Positions 1-8,431 are shown, numbered from the stretch's first letter. The stretch is 64,000 bases of DNA from SYFY01 sp041752315 (GCA_041752315.1 JBGSHJ010000086.1:124001-188000), one strand, 5' to 3'. A program made the numbers and translations. The notes: generated by a model not told the origin, from the letters alone.

Positions 1-491
1 CCGAGCCATATCCACATTTGAGCTACTGGTGCCACTGCACGACTCGTGATGATCTCGAATTCGCCTTCGATTCCCTGCGCAACGACATCGTGGCACTTGG
101 ACACTACATTTGCCAGTTGGAGCGTTGATACCGCACGCTGCAGGAACCTGTGCTTACGCGCCGATCTATCCACAAGAGTGACTTCCAGCTCCGGACACGC
201 AATGGCAATCACGATGCCTGGAAGTCCGGCCCCCGAGCCGACATCCAGTATGCGACGCCGCTCGTCCCGCGCGTCCGATGGCCACTGAGCTGACTTGAGG
301 AACGCAACCATCGCCAGGCAGTCGAGGATATGGCGCGTTTCAAGTCGATCAATATCCTGTCTCGATACCAGATTGAATGCGGTGTTGGTTGAACGTACAA
401 GATCTGCATACACATGCAGGGCCGACACCGTAGCCGGGGTCAGAGAGAGCCCGAGTTCTCGGGCTCCGCTGGCAATCACGTCATCCGCCAC
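1..491 (-). CDS. rsmG: 16S rRNA (guanine527-N7)-methyltransferase, C-terminus cut by window edge
   Basis: RsmG (GidB) methylates N7 of G527 in 16S rRNA using S-adenosylmethionine. The minus-strand frame reads through the left edge, so the C-terminal part is missing. Visible are the N-terminal helix (ASGARELGLSLTPATV), the FNLVSR and HILDC stretches, and the SAM-binding motif I DVGSGAGLPGIVIA, then LVDRSARKHRFL and ITSRAVAP, all in the family order. It lies directly downstream of mnmG as in most bacteria. The start is uncertain: a GTG at 491 overlaps the end of mnmG by 11 bases, and another GTG lies at 479. The overlap suggests cotranscription and translational coupling with mnmG. Confidence 0.9.
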   Translation of the reverse strand, partial: MADDVIASGARELGLSLTPATVSALHVYADLVRSTNTAFNLVSRQDIDRLETRHILDCLAMVAFLKSAQWPSDARDERRRILDVGSGAGLPGIVIAIACPELEVTLVDRSARKHRFLQRAVSTLQLANVVSKCHDVVAQGIEGEFEIITSRAVAPVAQMWIWL

Positions 492-2358
492 TGGCGCCAA
501 CGGCTCGCTTGCGAGAGTGCACGAGCAACAGGGACAACGCGGCCGGTGTCATGCCTGGAATACGTGAAGCATATGCAAGTGTCGAGGGTCTGGCTTGTGT
601 GAGCTTTTCCTTCAGTTCATTGGACAGCCCATGCAATGCCCCATAATCAAAGTCGGCGGGCAGGCTGATGGTTTCATGGGTCCTGATCCGATTGATTTCA
701 ACATCCTGTCGTTCAATGTACCCCTGGTACTTGATCTCGATTTCCACCTGCTCCAGGGCTTGCGCGTCCACGTCCGCAAGTGCGGTCATGATGTGGGCGG
801 CCTTCACCTCGGGCCTTCGCAACAATACGGCAACGGGTTGATCTCTGGTAAATGTCGCTCCGGTGAGACTGGCCAATTGCCCGGCCAGTACCGAACCTGC
901 AACGACCGGCGTCGTCAACAGTCGATGATGCAATGCATCGATTCGAGTTCGCTTGGCGGTATGACTCTCCCACCTATGACTGCCAACGACGCCAAGTTCT
1001 CGTCCGACAGGCGTCAGCCGAAGATCTGCATTGTCTTCCCGGAGCCTTAACCTGTACTCGGCTCGGCTGGTGAACATGCGATACGGTTCATTGGTCCCGT
1101 TGCTGACAAGATCATCAACGAGAACTCCGAGATAGGCTTCATCTCTCCGGGGCACCCACGCCGGCTTGCCCTGTATTTTCAAAGCTGCATTGATGCCGGC
1201 CAGCAAACCTTGTGCAGCTGCTTCTTCATAGCCCGTTGTACCGTTGATCTGGCCTGCGAAATAAAGCCCCTCCAGTGCATTGGTTTCGAGGGTTCTCTGG
1301 AGATCACGTGGATCAAAAAAATCGTATTCGATCGCATAACCAGGTCTCGTGATGTGGGCCTGTTCAAACCCTCGAATGCTGTGCACAAGCGACAGCTGGA
1401 CATCAAAAGGGAGACTCGTTGATATCCCGTTTGGGTAAAGCTCTTCCGTATCGAGCCCTTCGGGCTCCACAAACACCTGATGACTGTCCTTCCCGGCAAA
1501 CCGCACGATCTTGTCTTCGATGCTCGGGCAATAGCGAGGCCCCCGCCCCTCGATCTGCCCGGAATAAAGTGGCGATCTGGGCAGAGCTTCCCGGATCAGA
1601 TCGTGTGTCGTCGTGTTCGTGTGCGTGATGAAACAATCACGCTGAGGCGGATGCATTGCCGGTGATGAAAGGAACGACAGCACCGGACGAGGTGTGTCTC
1701 CGGATTGTCTTTCCATCACGGAATAGTCGACGGTACGACCGTCAATTCGCGGCGGTGTGCCCGTTTTCAGTCGGCCTACCCGAAACGGCAGCGCCCGCAA
1801 TCGTTCGGCAAGCGCGATTGATGGCGGATCACCTGCTCGTCCACCCGAATGTGTAGCGCTGCCAATGTGAATCTTGCCACCCAGGAAGGTTCCCGTGGTG
1901 AGGACTATGGCAGGAGCACGAAAAACAAGCCCCATCTGGGTAACCACACCGGTTACCCGTTCAGCTTCCACACACAGATCCACCACCGATTGCTGGAAGA
2001 TCCGCAAACCTGGGGCTGCTTCGAGGGCGCGACGAACTGCCTGACGATACAGCGAACGGTCCGCCTGTGCGCGTGTCGCCCGGACGGCTGGCCCTTTGCT
2101 GCTGTTGAGCGTTCTGAAGTGAATTCCTGCCAGATCTCCACATCGACCCATGATCCCGTCCAGTGCGTCTATTTCTCGCACCAGATGGCTCTTGCCTATC
2201 CCGCCGAGCGCCGGGTTGCAGGACATTTGACCGATCGTCTCCACACTCTGGGTGAGCAGGAGAGTTTTTGCGCCCATGCGGGCAGCTGCGTGGGCCGCTT
2301 CGGCTCCAGCGTGCCCACCTCCGACGACGATGACGTCAAACTGTTCCGGGAAATTCAT
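481..2358 (-). CDS. mnmG: tRNA uridine-5-carboxymethylaminomethyl modification enzyme MnmG (GidA)
   Basis: MnmG is the FAD-dependent partner of MnmE. Together they install the (carboxymethyl)aminomethyl group on C5 of wobble U34 in certain tRNAs. The 625-residue product has the expected length of about 630. The dinucleotide-binding motif VVGGGHAGAEAA sits at residues 11-22, followed by the conserved CNPALGGIGK and RTLNSSKGPAVRA stretches and the GLYFAGQINGTTGYEEAAAQGL segment. The C-terminal MnmE-binding part ends in HSRKRAVGASGG. It lies 74 bases downstream of mnmE on the same strand, and both genes act on the same tRNA base. Confidence 0.97.
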   Translation of the reverse strand: MNFPEQFDVIVVGGGHAGAEAAHAAARMGAKTLLLTQSVETIGQMSCNPALGGIGKSHLVREIDALDGIMGRCGDLAGIHFRTLNSSKGPAVRATRAQADRSLYRQAVRRALEAAPGLRIFQQSVVDLCVEAERVTGVVTQMGLVFRAPAIVLTTGTFLGGKIHIGSATHSGGRAGDPPSIALAERLRALPFRVGRLKTGTPPRIDGRTVDYSVMERQSGDTPRPVLSFLSSPAMHPPQRDCFITHTNTTTHDLIREALPRSPLYSGQIEGRGPRYCPSIEDKIVRFAGKDSHQVFVEPEGLDTEELYPNGISTSLPFDVQLSLVHSIRGFEQAHITRPGYAIEYDFFDPRDLQRTLETNALEGLYFAGQINGTTGYEEAAAQGLLAGINAALKIQGKPAWVPRRDEAYLGVLVDDLVSNGTNEPYRMFTSRAEYRLRLREDNADLRLTPVGRELGVVGSHRWESHTAKRTRIDALHHRLLTTPVVAGSVLAGQLASLTGATFTRDQPVAVLLRRPEVKAAHIMTALADVDAQALEQVEIEIKYQGYIERQDVEINRIRTHETISLPADFDYGALHGLSNELKEKLTQARPSTLAYASRIPGMTPAALSLLLVHSRKRAVGASGG

Positions 2359-2432
2359 GGTCGTTCCGGTGGACCTGGGGACGCGCAGTATAGGCCGCGA
2401 AATCGACTTGGAAAGAGGGCGGAGAACGTCGA

Positions 2433-3803
2433 CTACTTGCCAATGCAGAAAGACGAGAAAATCTCTCCCAGCAGTCCATCCGCCGTCACGCGCCCAGCTA
2501 TCTCTCCCAGACTGTCGTGCGCCAGACGCAGTTCTTCTGCGACAAATTCTGTTCCGTAACCTGATGCCAGTAGCGATGCTGCCTGCTCCAGGTGCGTGTC
2601 GGCTCGGGAAAGTGCCTCTACATGACGTGCGCGGGCAGTAAAGGTTGAGCCGTCAGGCGCGAACTCCAGGTGCTGCAGAATATTGTCCACCAATTTTTCC
2701 AGGCCCTCACCGGTGCGGGCCGAGATATTCACATCGGCTTGCCTGGCAGGCGCCAGATCCAGCTTGTTGCCTACCCGCAGGATCGATGTACAACCCTCAA
2801 GCCACCTGGAATCCAGTCTGTCATGTCCTGCTGCAGCCGTCAGGTCTTCCAGGACAATCACAAGGTCGGCCGTTGGCAGGACCAGGCTGGCTCTTCTCAC
2901 GCCTTCGCTTTCGACGGGATCCAGGGTGTCGCGTAATCCTGCGGTGTCGATCAGACGAATCGGCAAACCACGCAGCTCCAGGTCAACCTTCAGAAGATCC
3001 CGAGTCGTACCAGGGATTGCCGTGACGATGGCATTGTCTTCACCGCTGAGCGCATTGAGGAGGCTTGATTTACCCACATTGGGATAGCCGACAATGGCGA
3101 CCGTTGCCCCTTGACCAAGGCGGACACCCTGACGGGTCTTGCCAAGCAACTCCGAAAGCGTTGCGCGCAAAGAGACCAGTTCGTCCAGCTGTGCGGTTGT
3201 TTCTTCCTCACCAAGGGGTTCTTCCGGAAAGTCGATTCCTGCTTCAACTCGAACTCGAACCAGCAACAGACTTCTCGCTATGGAGTCGACAAGCCTGGAA
3301 AACTCTCCCGTCAGAGACCGGAGAGCACCTCTCGCCGCGGCTTGCGAACCGCTGGCAATCAGGTCGGCTACAGCTTCGGCCTGGGCCAGGTCCATTCGAC
3401 CATTCAGGAATGCCCGTTCCGTAAACTCTCCCGGACGAGCCATTCTCGCGCCCAGTTCAAGGCTCGCCTGCATGATGCTGCGCATGACCATCGGTCCGCC
3501 ATGGGCCTGGAACTCCGCCACCGGCTCACCCGTGAACGAAGAGCCCGCCGAGAAGGTGACGATGATGCCCTCATCCAGGAGGTCTCCTTCGCGATTGCAG
3601 ATCCGCGAGAGCGTTGCCTGGCGTGGCTTGAAACTGCGACCACAAAGAGTCTGGGCAATCTCAATAGCCATCTGTCCTGATAGCCGAACGATGCCAATTC
3701 CACCCCGCCCCGGCGGGGTAGCTATCGCAGCAATAGTTTCTCCGCCCGCGGTCGTGGATGGCCTCGGTGCACTTGTCGGATCAGAGGACCGATCGGGTGA
3801 CAT
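2433..3803 (-). CDS. mnmE: tRNA uridine-5-carboxymethylaminomethyl modification GTPase MnmE (TrmE)
   Basis: MnmE is the GTPase and formyl-tetrahydrofolate-binding partner of MnmG in wobble U34 modification. The 456-residue product is of normal length. It shows the N-terminal tetrahydrofolate-binding domain (TIAAIATPPGRGGIGIVRLSG), the helical domain, the inserted G domain with P-loop GYPNVGKS at about 239-246 and switch DTAGLRDT, and NKLD for guanine specificity. It ends in the family's C-terminal FCIGK motif with its essential cysteine. The N-terminus has a Ser/Pro-rich extension of about 20 residues, so an internal start is possible. Its first 23 bases overlap the end of yidC, which points to cotranscription. 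Confidence 0.97.
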   Translation of the reverse strand: MSPDRSSDPTSAPRPSTTAGGETIAAIATPPGRGGIGIVRLSGQMAIEIAQTLCGRSFKPRQATLSRICNREGDLLDEGIIVTFSAGSSFTGEPVAEFQAHGGPMVMRSIMQASLELGARMARPGEFTERAFLNGRMDLAQAEAVADLIASGSQAAARGALRSLTGEFSRLVDSIARSLLLVRVRVEAGIDFPEEPLGEEETTAQLDELVSLRATLSELLGKTRQGVRLGQGATVAIVGYPNVGKSSLLNALSGEDNAIVTAIPGTTRDLLKVDLELRGLPIRLIDTAGLRDTLDPVESEGVRRASLVLPTADLVIVLEDLTAAAGHDRLDSRWLEGCTSILRVGNKLDLAPARQADVNISARTGEGLEKLVDNILQHLEFAPDGSTFTARARHVEALSRADTHLEQAASLLASGYGTEFVAEELRLAHDSLGEIAGRVTADGLLGEIFSSFCIGK

Positions 3804-5508
3804 ACCATTGCTGAGCGACGGACAGTACGTTGTTGACCAACCAATACAGAACCAGTCCTGCCGGGAAAAACAGGAACATCGCGGTGAAAATAACCGGCAT
3901 CAGTTTCATCATGCGTTGTTGCATCGGGTCGCCCATTGCTGGCGCCATCATCTGCTGCAGAAACATCGTGCCCCCCATCAGCAGCGGCAACACAAAATAC
4001 GGATCCATCGCCGAGAGATCCTGCACCCAAAGGAAAAACGGTGCCTGTCGCAGTTCGACGCTTTCCCACAATACCCAGTAGAGAGCGAGAAAAACCGGCA
4101 TCGGCAATAACATCGGAAGACATCCGCCCAACGGATTCGCACCTTCTTTCTGGTACAGCTTCATCATCTCCTGAGAGAGTTTCTGCCGATCATCAGCGTG
4201 ACGCTCCTGCAGCGCCTTGAGCTCCGGAGCGACCTTGCGGAGTTTTGCCATCGATTTGTAGGACATGTTGAATAGAGGATACAAGACGATCTTGACCAGC
4301 ACCGTCAGCAGAACGATTGCAAGACCCCAGTTCCCTACCCAATCGTGGAACCACGAAAGTACATCAAACAGCGGAACCGCCAGCCACCACAGAAACCCAT
4401 AGTCGACCGTTAGTCCCAGATTTGGTGCCAGCTGATCCAGTTGATGCTGGTCTTTCGGCCCGGTGTACAGCTTTGTTTCCCAATGGCCCGTGGCACCAGG
4501 CGGGACGCTTTTTTTCGGCGCTGTATAACCGAAGACATAATGCCCATCACTGCGTTTCTGGGCGAAGAAGTTGTTGCTCTCCTCGGCTGTGGCGATCCAT
4601 GCACCGACAAAATAGTGTTGCAGGAGGGCTATCCATCCACCTTGAACTGTGCGCCGCAAGGCAGCTTCGTCGAGGTCATCAAAGTCGACTTTCAGATAAC
4701 GCTCTTCAGGTGTAGTCAGCGCTCCCCCGAGGTATGACCGGGGACCAAAGGAAAATCCCTCTTCGATGATTGGCGGCTTGTTGTCCCTCTTGATCTGCGC
4801 GAACAGAGCCGCTTCGAGTGGTTCGGTTCCCAGATTCTCCAGCTTCAGATCCACTCCGACGAGATAACTGCTGGCATCGAAGGAGAAGGTCTTGGTAACT
4901 CTTTGCCCTGCTTTTTCTATTTGCAGCGTGAGCGACTTCTGTTGCCCTTCAGCAACCTCAAGCACAGCAGTATCTGCTTCATACAGAGGCCGCTCACCGC
5001 TGCCGTCGAGCCCATTTTTTCCCATGAGTCCGCTTTGTGCGACATAGGTATGGTCGCCGCTGTTTTCCATCAGGAGGTAAGGCACATCCGGGGTCTTGCT
5101 GGAGACGGGATACTTCGGGAGCTGGACGCGAACAACGTCACCGCCCAGCCGGTCTATCCATACCTTCAGAGTTGGAGTGGTGACGGTTATCAGACGTCCC
5201 GCTGCGACAACACCGTTGGCGTCTGTCTTCGACTCGGTAACGGTTGCAACTTCACTGCCGGTGGATTCAAGGAGCGTTGCATCGGGCACGTCGGAAGCGC
5301 CTTCGGCCAGTGGTTTGCCAGGTTCCGGTGCTCCCTGTGGTTCGTTGGAGACATCCGATACAGTCGTACCACCTGCCAACAACGGCGCTTCGGAATACGC
5401 AGCAATCGGTTGTTGCATGTAGTCCTCATTCCACGCCTGGATGAGCATGTAACCCGTGGCAGCGAGACCTACCAGCAAGAGGACCCGCATTACTTCAGGT
5501 GGCAACAT
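3781..5508 (-). CDS. yidC: Membrane protein insertase YidC
   Basis: YidC inserts and folds inner-membrane proteins, alone or with SecYEG. The product of about 575 residues carries an N-terminal membrane segment (RVLLLVGLAATGYMLIQAW) and a large periplasmic domain typical of Gram-negative YidC. The conserved membrane core follows from about residue 365 (GLAIVLLTVLVKIVLYPL, NPLGGCLPMLLPMPVFLALY, MKLMPVIFTAMFLFFPAGLVLYWLVNN). I chose the ATG at 5508; a TTG one codon earlier and an ATG at 5490 are also possible. It follows yidD by three bases in the conserved rpmH-rnpA-yidD-yidC-mnmE order. Confidence 0.97.
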   Translation of the reverse strand: MLPPEVMRVLLLVGLAATGYMLIQAWNEDYMQQPIAAYSEAPLLAGGTTVSDVSNEPQGAPEPGKPLAEGASDVPDATLLESTGSEVATVTESKTDANGVVAAGRLITVTTPTLKVWIDRLGGDVVRVQLPKYPVSSKTPDVPYLLMENSGDHTYVAQSGLMGKNGLDGSGERPLYEADTAVLEVAEGQQKSLTLQIEKAGQRVTKTFSFDASSYLVGVDLKLENLGTEPLEAALFAQIKRDNKPPIIEEGFSFGPRSYLGGALTTPEERYLKVDFDDLDEAALRRTVQGGWIALLQHYFVGAWIATAEESNNFFAQKRSDGHYVFGYTAPKKSVPPGATGHWETKLYTGPKDQHQLDQLAPNLGLTVDYGFLWWLAVPLFDVLSWFHDWVGNWGLAIVLLTVLVKIVLYPLFNMSYKSMAKLRKVAPELKALQERHADDRQKLSQEMMKLYQKEGANPLGGCLPMLLPMPVFLALYWVLWESVELRQAPFFLWVQDLSAMDPYFVLPLLMGGTMFLQQMMAPAMGDPMQQRMMKLMPVIFTAMFLFFPAGLVLYWLVNNVLSVAQQWYVTRSVL

Positions 5509-5511
5509 CAA

Positions 5512-5796
5512 TCAGAACCTTTGTTTCGTGACGGTGGTTTCTTCAACAACTCTGGCACATGGCACAGGATCGGGTCCGCCGGCATTCCATGGATTGCAGC
5601 GCAGTACTCGCCAGATCGTATAGCCAACCCCTTTGCAGGCCCCATGCTCCTGCAACGCACAGAGCGCATACGCTGAACACGTGGGGAGGAAACGACATTG
5701 TTGCCCAATCCATGGGCTGAGTACCAGTTGATATCCCCGCACCAGCCAGATGAAGGGCCATGCAGCCGCATGGTCAAGCCGGCGAAGGACTTTCAT
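5512..5796 (-). CDS. yidD: Membrane protein insertion efficiency factor YidD
   Basis: YidD is a small membrane-associated protein that improves insertion of proteins by YidC. The product of about 94 residues shows the family core LVRGYQLVLSPWIGQQCRFLPTCSAYALCAL, with the three conserved cysteines of the CRFxPTCSxYA motif. It then has HGACKGVGYTIWRVLRCNPWNAGG, the RC(N/H)P(W/F) signature. I chose the ATG at 5796, which overlaps the rnpA stop as ATGA; a GTG at 5805 is an alternative. It sits between rnpA and yidC as in most Gram-negative bacteria. Confidence 0.95.
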   Translation of the reverse strand: MKVLRRLDHAAAWPFIWLVRGYQLVLSPWIGQQCRFLPTCSAYALCALQEHGACKGVGYTIWRVLRCNPWNAGGPDPVPCARVVEETTVTKQRF

Positions 5797-6140
5797 GGTC
5801 GACACAAAGCGCTCAACAATGCGCCAACCAACGCAGGAAACTCCCCAGCATTCACCGGTTTGACCACCATGACGACAACATCAGCTGCCGGCAGTCGATC
5901 GGAGCACAGCCTGAACTGTTCCCTGATGATTCGTTTGCATCGATTTCGATCATGCGCCTTTCTCACCCAGCGCTTCGGGACAATCACACCGAGACGGGCA
6001 TGGCTCAAGTCTGTGTATTTGGCAAGGAGTCTCAGCGGCCCTTTTTCCCTGCGCACATCTCTGGAACGTAGAACCCGGTCGAATTCACCCGGCCGGAACA
6101 GTCTCTGGTGGCGGGCGAATCCTGCAGTGACACGGATCAA
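5793..6140 (-). CDS. rnpA: Ribonuclease P protein component
   Basis: RnpA is the protein subunit of RNase P, which with the catalytic RNA removes 5' leaders from tRNA precursors. The 115-residue basic protein has the expected size. It carries the family signature RNRCKRIIREQFR and the upstream LGVIVPKRWVRKAHDRN stretch. The start is a TTG at 6140 that overlaps the rpmH stop by four bases (TTGA). A weak start overlapping rpmH is a known theme in this operon and would hold RnpA well below L34. Confidence 0.95.
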   Translation of the reverse strand: MIRVTAGFARHQRLFRPGEFDRVLRSRDVRREKGPLRLLAKYTDLSHARLGVIVPKRWVRKAHDRNRCKRIIREQFRLCSDRLPAADVVVMVVKPVNAGEFPALVGALLSALCRP

Positions 6141-6271
6141 ATAGAAACGCGCTTGCGTCCTTTTGCTCGTCGGGCATTAAGAACCTTGCGGCCACCCTTG
6201 GTTGCCATGCGGGCACGAAATCCGTGGGTTCGCTGGCGCTTCAGATTGCTTGGCTGGAACGTACGTTTCAT
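6137..6271 (-). CDS. rpmH: 50S ribosomal protein L34
   Basis: L34 is a 44-residue basic protein of the large ribosomal subunit. The minus-strand frame starts MKRTFQPSNLKRQRTHGF, continues RARMATKGGRKVLNARRAKGRKRVSI and stops at 6137. This is an essentially canonical L34 sequence. It is the first gene of the rpmH-rnpA-yidD-yidC-mnmE-mnmG-rsmG block and directly borders the origin region. It overlaps rnpA by four bases. A near-consensus sigma-70 promoter lies about 55 bases upstream. Confidence 0.97.
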   Translation of the reverse strand: MKRTFQPSNLKRQRTHGFRARMATKGGRKVLNARRAKGRKRVSI

Positions 6272-6325
6272 TTCTTGATCTTCCTGTCAGCTCCGCAGAG
6301 CCTTGGTCTACGGAAAAGGGCGGGC

Positions 6326-6355
6326 ATTCTAGGAACGCACCTGTTTCGGTGTCAA
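6326..6355 (-). promoter_or_regulatory. Probable sigma-70 promoter of the rpmH operon
   Basis: On the minus strand a perfect -35 TTGACA (6355-6350) is followed after 18 bases by TAGAAT (6331-6326), one base from the -10 consensus. It points at rpmH, whose start codon is at 6271. This gives a leader of roughly 45-50 bases. Confidence 0.75.
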
Positions 6356-6411
6356 TTCAATAAATGGATTTAAATAGAAGATGGTTGTTGAAGATTGGCA
6401 GGCCTTGTAGC

Positions 6412-6420
6412 TGTTGATAA
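6412..6420 (-). promoter_or_regulatory. Possible weak DnaA box
   Basis: Read on the minus strand this is TTATCAACA, one mismatch from the consensus DnaA box. It lies about 100 bases from the two stronger boxes, on the rpmH side. Confidence 0.4.
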
Positions 6421-6521
6421 GTCTGACGGAGCGCAGCCCATCAAGAGTCAAGGGCTGGGACATCCTGTGGTCAACTGTGGGAAATTGTCCTTTGTCCCTG
6501 TATGAAAACGGCCATAAATAG

Positions 6522-6530
6522 TTATCCACA
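6522..6530 (+). promoter_or_regulatory. DnaA box, consensus
   Basis: TTATCCACA is an exact match to the high-affinity DnaA box. It lies 23 bases start-to-start (about two helical turns) upstream of a second box in the same orientation. Confidence 0.85.
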
Positions 6531-6544
6531 ACATATCCGGAACT

Positions 6545-6553
6545 TTTTGCACA
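6545..6553 (+). promoter_or_regulatory. DnaA box, relaxed consensus match
   Basis: TTTTGCACA matches the relaxed consensus TTWTNCACA and is co-oriented with the consensus box at 6522. The 23-base spacing start to start is close to two helical turns, which would put both boxes on one face of the DNA. Confidence 0.65.
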
Positions 6554-6818
6554 ATCGCCAAAAGTCGGACAGCAGGCCAGGGATTGATGTTTTTTTCCTA
6601 AGTTACTGAAATTCGGAACGTTAAAAAAAAACATGGTGGGCTCGTTTGTTAATCGTAGCCAACTCTCGAATCTCCTGACTAGAATCGTCCCCTCGCATCC
6701 CTTGAAAGACCTCCCGAATCAATCATGTAGTTTGCACATGAAGGAGCGGGCGGATAACGTTTTTGCAGTGTCGCAGAGCGTTGTCGGGTGTTCAGGAAGA
6801 TGATCTGAGCGCCTGACC

Positions 6819-6838
6819 CATACCCCCGAGGGGGTATG
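6819..6838. promoter_or_regulatory. Perfect 20-bp palindrome resembling a CsoR/CstR-type operator
   Basis: Arms CATACCCCC (6819-6827) and GGGGGTATG (6830-6838) flank GA. The form ATACC(C)n(G)nGGTAT is known from operators of the CsoR/CstR/RcnR repressor family. It sits about 210 bases upstream of the dnaA start. No repressor gene of that family is in the window, so the functional reading is inference. As RNA it would also form a strong hairpin. Confidence 0.4.
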
Positions 6839-6867
6839 TGAAAGGCACGACAAACCAGGATGAACCA

Positions 6868-6903
6868 CGCACCGCGAATGTAAAAGAAGCAACTCGCGGT
6901 GCG
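6868..6903. other. 10-bp inverted repeat in the dnaA leader region
   Basis: CGCACCGCGA (6868-6877) is the exact reverse complement of TCGCGGTGCG (6894-6903), with a 16-base loop. There is no T-run after it, so it is not an obvious intrinsic terminator. It could be a protein-binding site or a leader-RNA hairpin of dnaA. Confidence 0.45.
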
Positions 6904-7048
6904 CCAAATGAGCGCGTAGACGCACAGGGATCCTGGTGGTGCGGACATGGACAGCAGCAAGATGGATGATGCTCGCGACGAGCGGTGTCTTGCAGTATTC
7001 AAAAAAAGGAACAGGTGTCTTCAGAACACCGGGACAGGGGGCAAGTAA

Positions 7049-8368
7049 TTGAGTTTAGCGATATGGCAGCAATGCCTGGATCTCCTTGAGGCTGATCTGC
7101 CAGAGGGTCAATTCAACAAGTGGATTCGACCATTGCAAGCAAGAAAGACAGATACTGGTCTGGAGCTGCTGGCGCCAAACCGATATGTAAGAGACGAGGT
7201 TTCAGACAAGTACATGGCCCGGATCAGCGAGTTGCTGTCCAGAGAAGGGGTGGAAACGGGCAAAGATCTCAAGTTGAGCATCGGGGGTACGGAAGAATTC
7301 GGCACTCCGCTGCGAGCAGATGGATCCGGATCGTCCATCGCCTGCCCTGTTTTTCACCTGAATCGGGAATTCACGTTCAACAGTTTTGTCGAAGGACGAT
7401 CCAACGAAATCGCCAAGGCCGCCGCGGCACAGGTTGCGGATAACGCTGGCCAGTCCTACAACCCGCTGCTGATTTATGGTGGTGTCGGTCTGGGCAAGAC
7501 GCATTTGATGCAGGCCGTTGGAAACCAGATTGCAGAGCGCAATCCCCAGTCCAGGGTCGTCTACCTGCAGTCAGTGAATTTTGTTCAGGACATGGTCAAG
7601 GCCCTTCGGCAAGGAACCATGCAGGACTTCATGCACTACTTTCACAACGTCGATGCGCTCCTGATCGACGACATACAGTTTTTCGCCAACAAGCTTCGTT
7701 CCCAGGAAGAGTTCTTTCACGTCTTCAATGCGTTGCTTGAGCGTGGTCATCAGATGGTTCTCACCTGTGATCGCTATCCAAAGGAAATTGATGGTCTGGA
7801 AGAGCGGCTAAAGTCCCGTTTTGTTTGGGGACTCACCGTGGAGATTGAGCCCCCCGAGCTTGAAACCCGGGTTGCGATATTGATGAAAAAGGCCGAGGTG
7901 TTTGGCCATGACCTGGATCCGAATGTGGCGTTTTTCATTGCCGAGAGAATTCGGTCGAATGTTCGTGAACTGGAAGGTGCGTTGACAAGGGTCATGGCGA
8001 ATGCCCGGTTCATGGGGGTTCAGATCAGTATTGAACAGGTCAAGCGAGCCCTGCGAGACCTGTTTGCGATACAGGATCGTGCCATAAGCATCGACCGCAT
8101 CCAGAAGACAGTAGCCGAGTACTACAAGATAAAGATTTCCGATATCCTCTCGAAGCGCCGCAATCGTATGATCGCGCGTCCAAGGCAGATGGCCATGGCG
8201 CTCGCAAAAGAGCTTACCAGTCACTCGTTACCGGAAATTGGCGACTCCTTTGGTGGACGTGATCACACAACTGTTCTGCACGCGTGTCGAAAGATTGGGG
8301 AGCTGAAAGTTGATAGCGCGGACCTGGCAGAAGATTACAGGAATCTCTCCCGAATGCTTGGGGCTTGA
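7049..8368 (+). CDS. dnaA: Chromosomal replication initiator protein DnaA
   Basis: DnaA binds DnaA boxes, unwinds oriC and loads DnaB. The 439-residue product has the N-terminal helicase-contact domain (MSLAIWQQCLDLLEADLP, WIRPL) and a short linker. The AAA+ domain follows, with Walker A GGVGLGKT at about 144-151, Walker B LLIDDIQFF and sensor regions. The C-terminal DNA-binding domain has the DnaA signature GGRDHTTVLHACRK. The start is a TTG at 7049 supported by the MSLxxWQQCL homology and an upstream AGGGGG. A weak start fits tight control of DnaA levels. dnaN, recF and gyrB follow on the same strand. Confidence 0.98.
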   Translation: MSLAIWQQCLDLLEADLPEGQFNKWIRPLQARKTDTGLELLAPNRYVRDEVSDKYMARISELLSREGVETGKDLKLSIGGTEEFGTPLRADGSGSSIACPVFHLNREFTFNSFVEGRSNEIAKAAAAQVADNAGQSYNPLLIYGGVGLGKTHLMQAVGNQIAERNPQSRVVYLQSVNFVQDMVKALRQGTMQDFMHYFHNVDALLIDDIQFFANKLRSQEEFFHVFNALLERGHQMVLTCDRYPKEIDGLEERLKSRFVWGLTVEIEPPELETRVAILMKKAEVFGHDLDPNVAFFIAERIRSNVRELEGALTRVMANARFMGVQISIEQVKRALRDLFAIQDRAISIDRIQKTVAEYYKIKISDILSKRRNRMIARPRQMAMALAKELTSHSLPEIGDSFGGRDHTTVLHACRKIGELKVDSADLAEDYRNLSRMLGA

Positions 8369-8431
8369 CCACGACGAAAGGGCACAAGTCGGAACACAAT
8401 TCGGATTAGAAGGCATTGGACCGAGTGGGTT

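Larger units (their letters stand above)
6400..6660. other. Candidate chromosomal origin (oriC) core
   Basis: The rpmH-dnaA intergenic region (6272-7048) contains no convincing gene. This part holds a perfect DnaA box TTATCCACA at 6522-6530. A second match to TTWTNCACA (TTTTGCACA) lies at 6545-6553 on the same strand. Weaker boxes lie on the minus strand at 6412-6420 (TTATCAACA) and 6476-6484 (TTTCCCACA). A/T-rich tracts lie on both sides (around 6355-6385 and 6590-6635), including a run of nine A at about 6624-6632. The placement next to rpmH and dnaA fits the conserved origin position in Pseudomonas-type gammaproteobacteria. The function is inferred from boxes and synteny. Confidence 0.7.

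Noticed and set aside
6679..7002. 107-codon minus-strand frame in the dnaA leader region
   Set aside because: It covers the palindromes and has atypical composition with no recognisable domain; regulatory DNA is the simpler reading.
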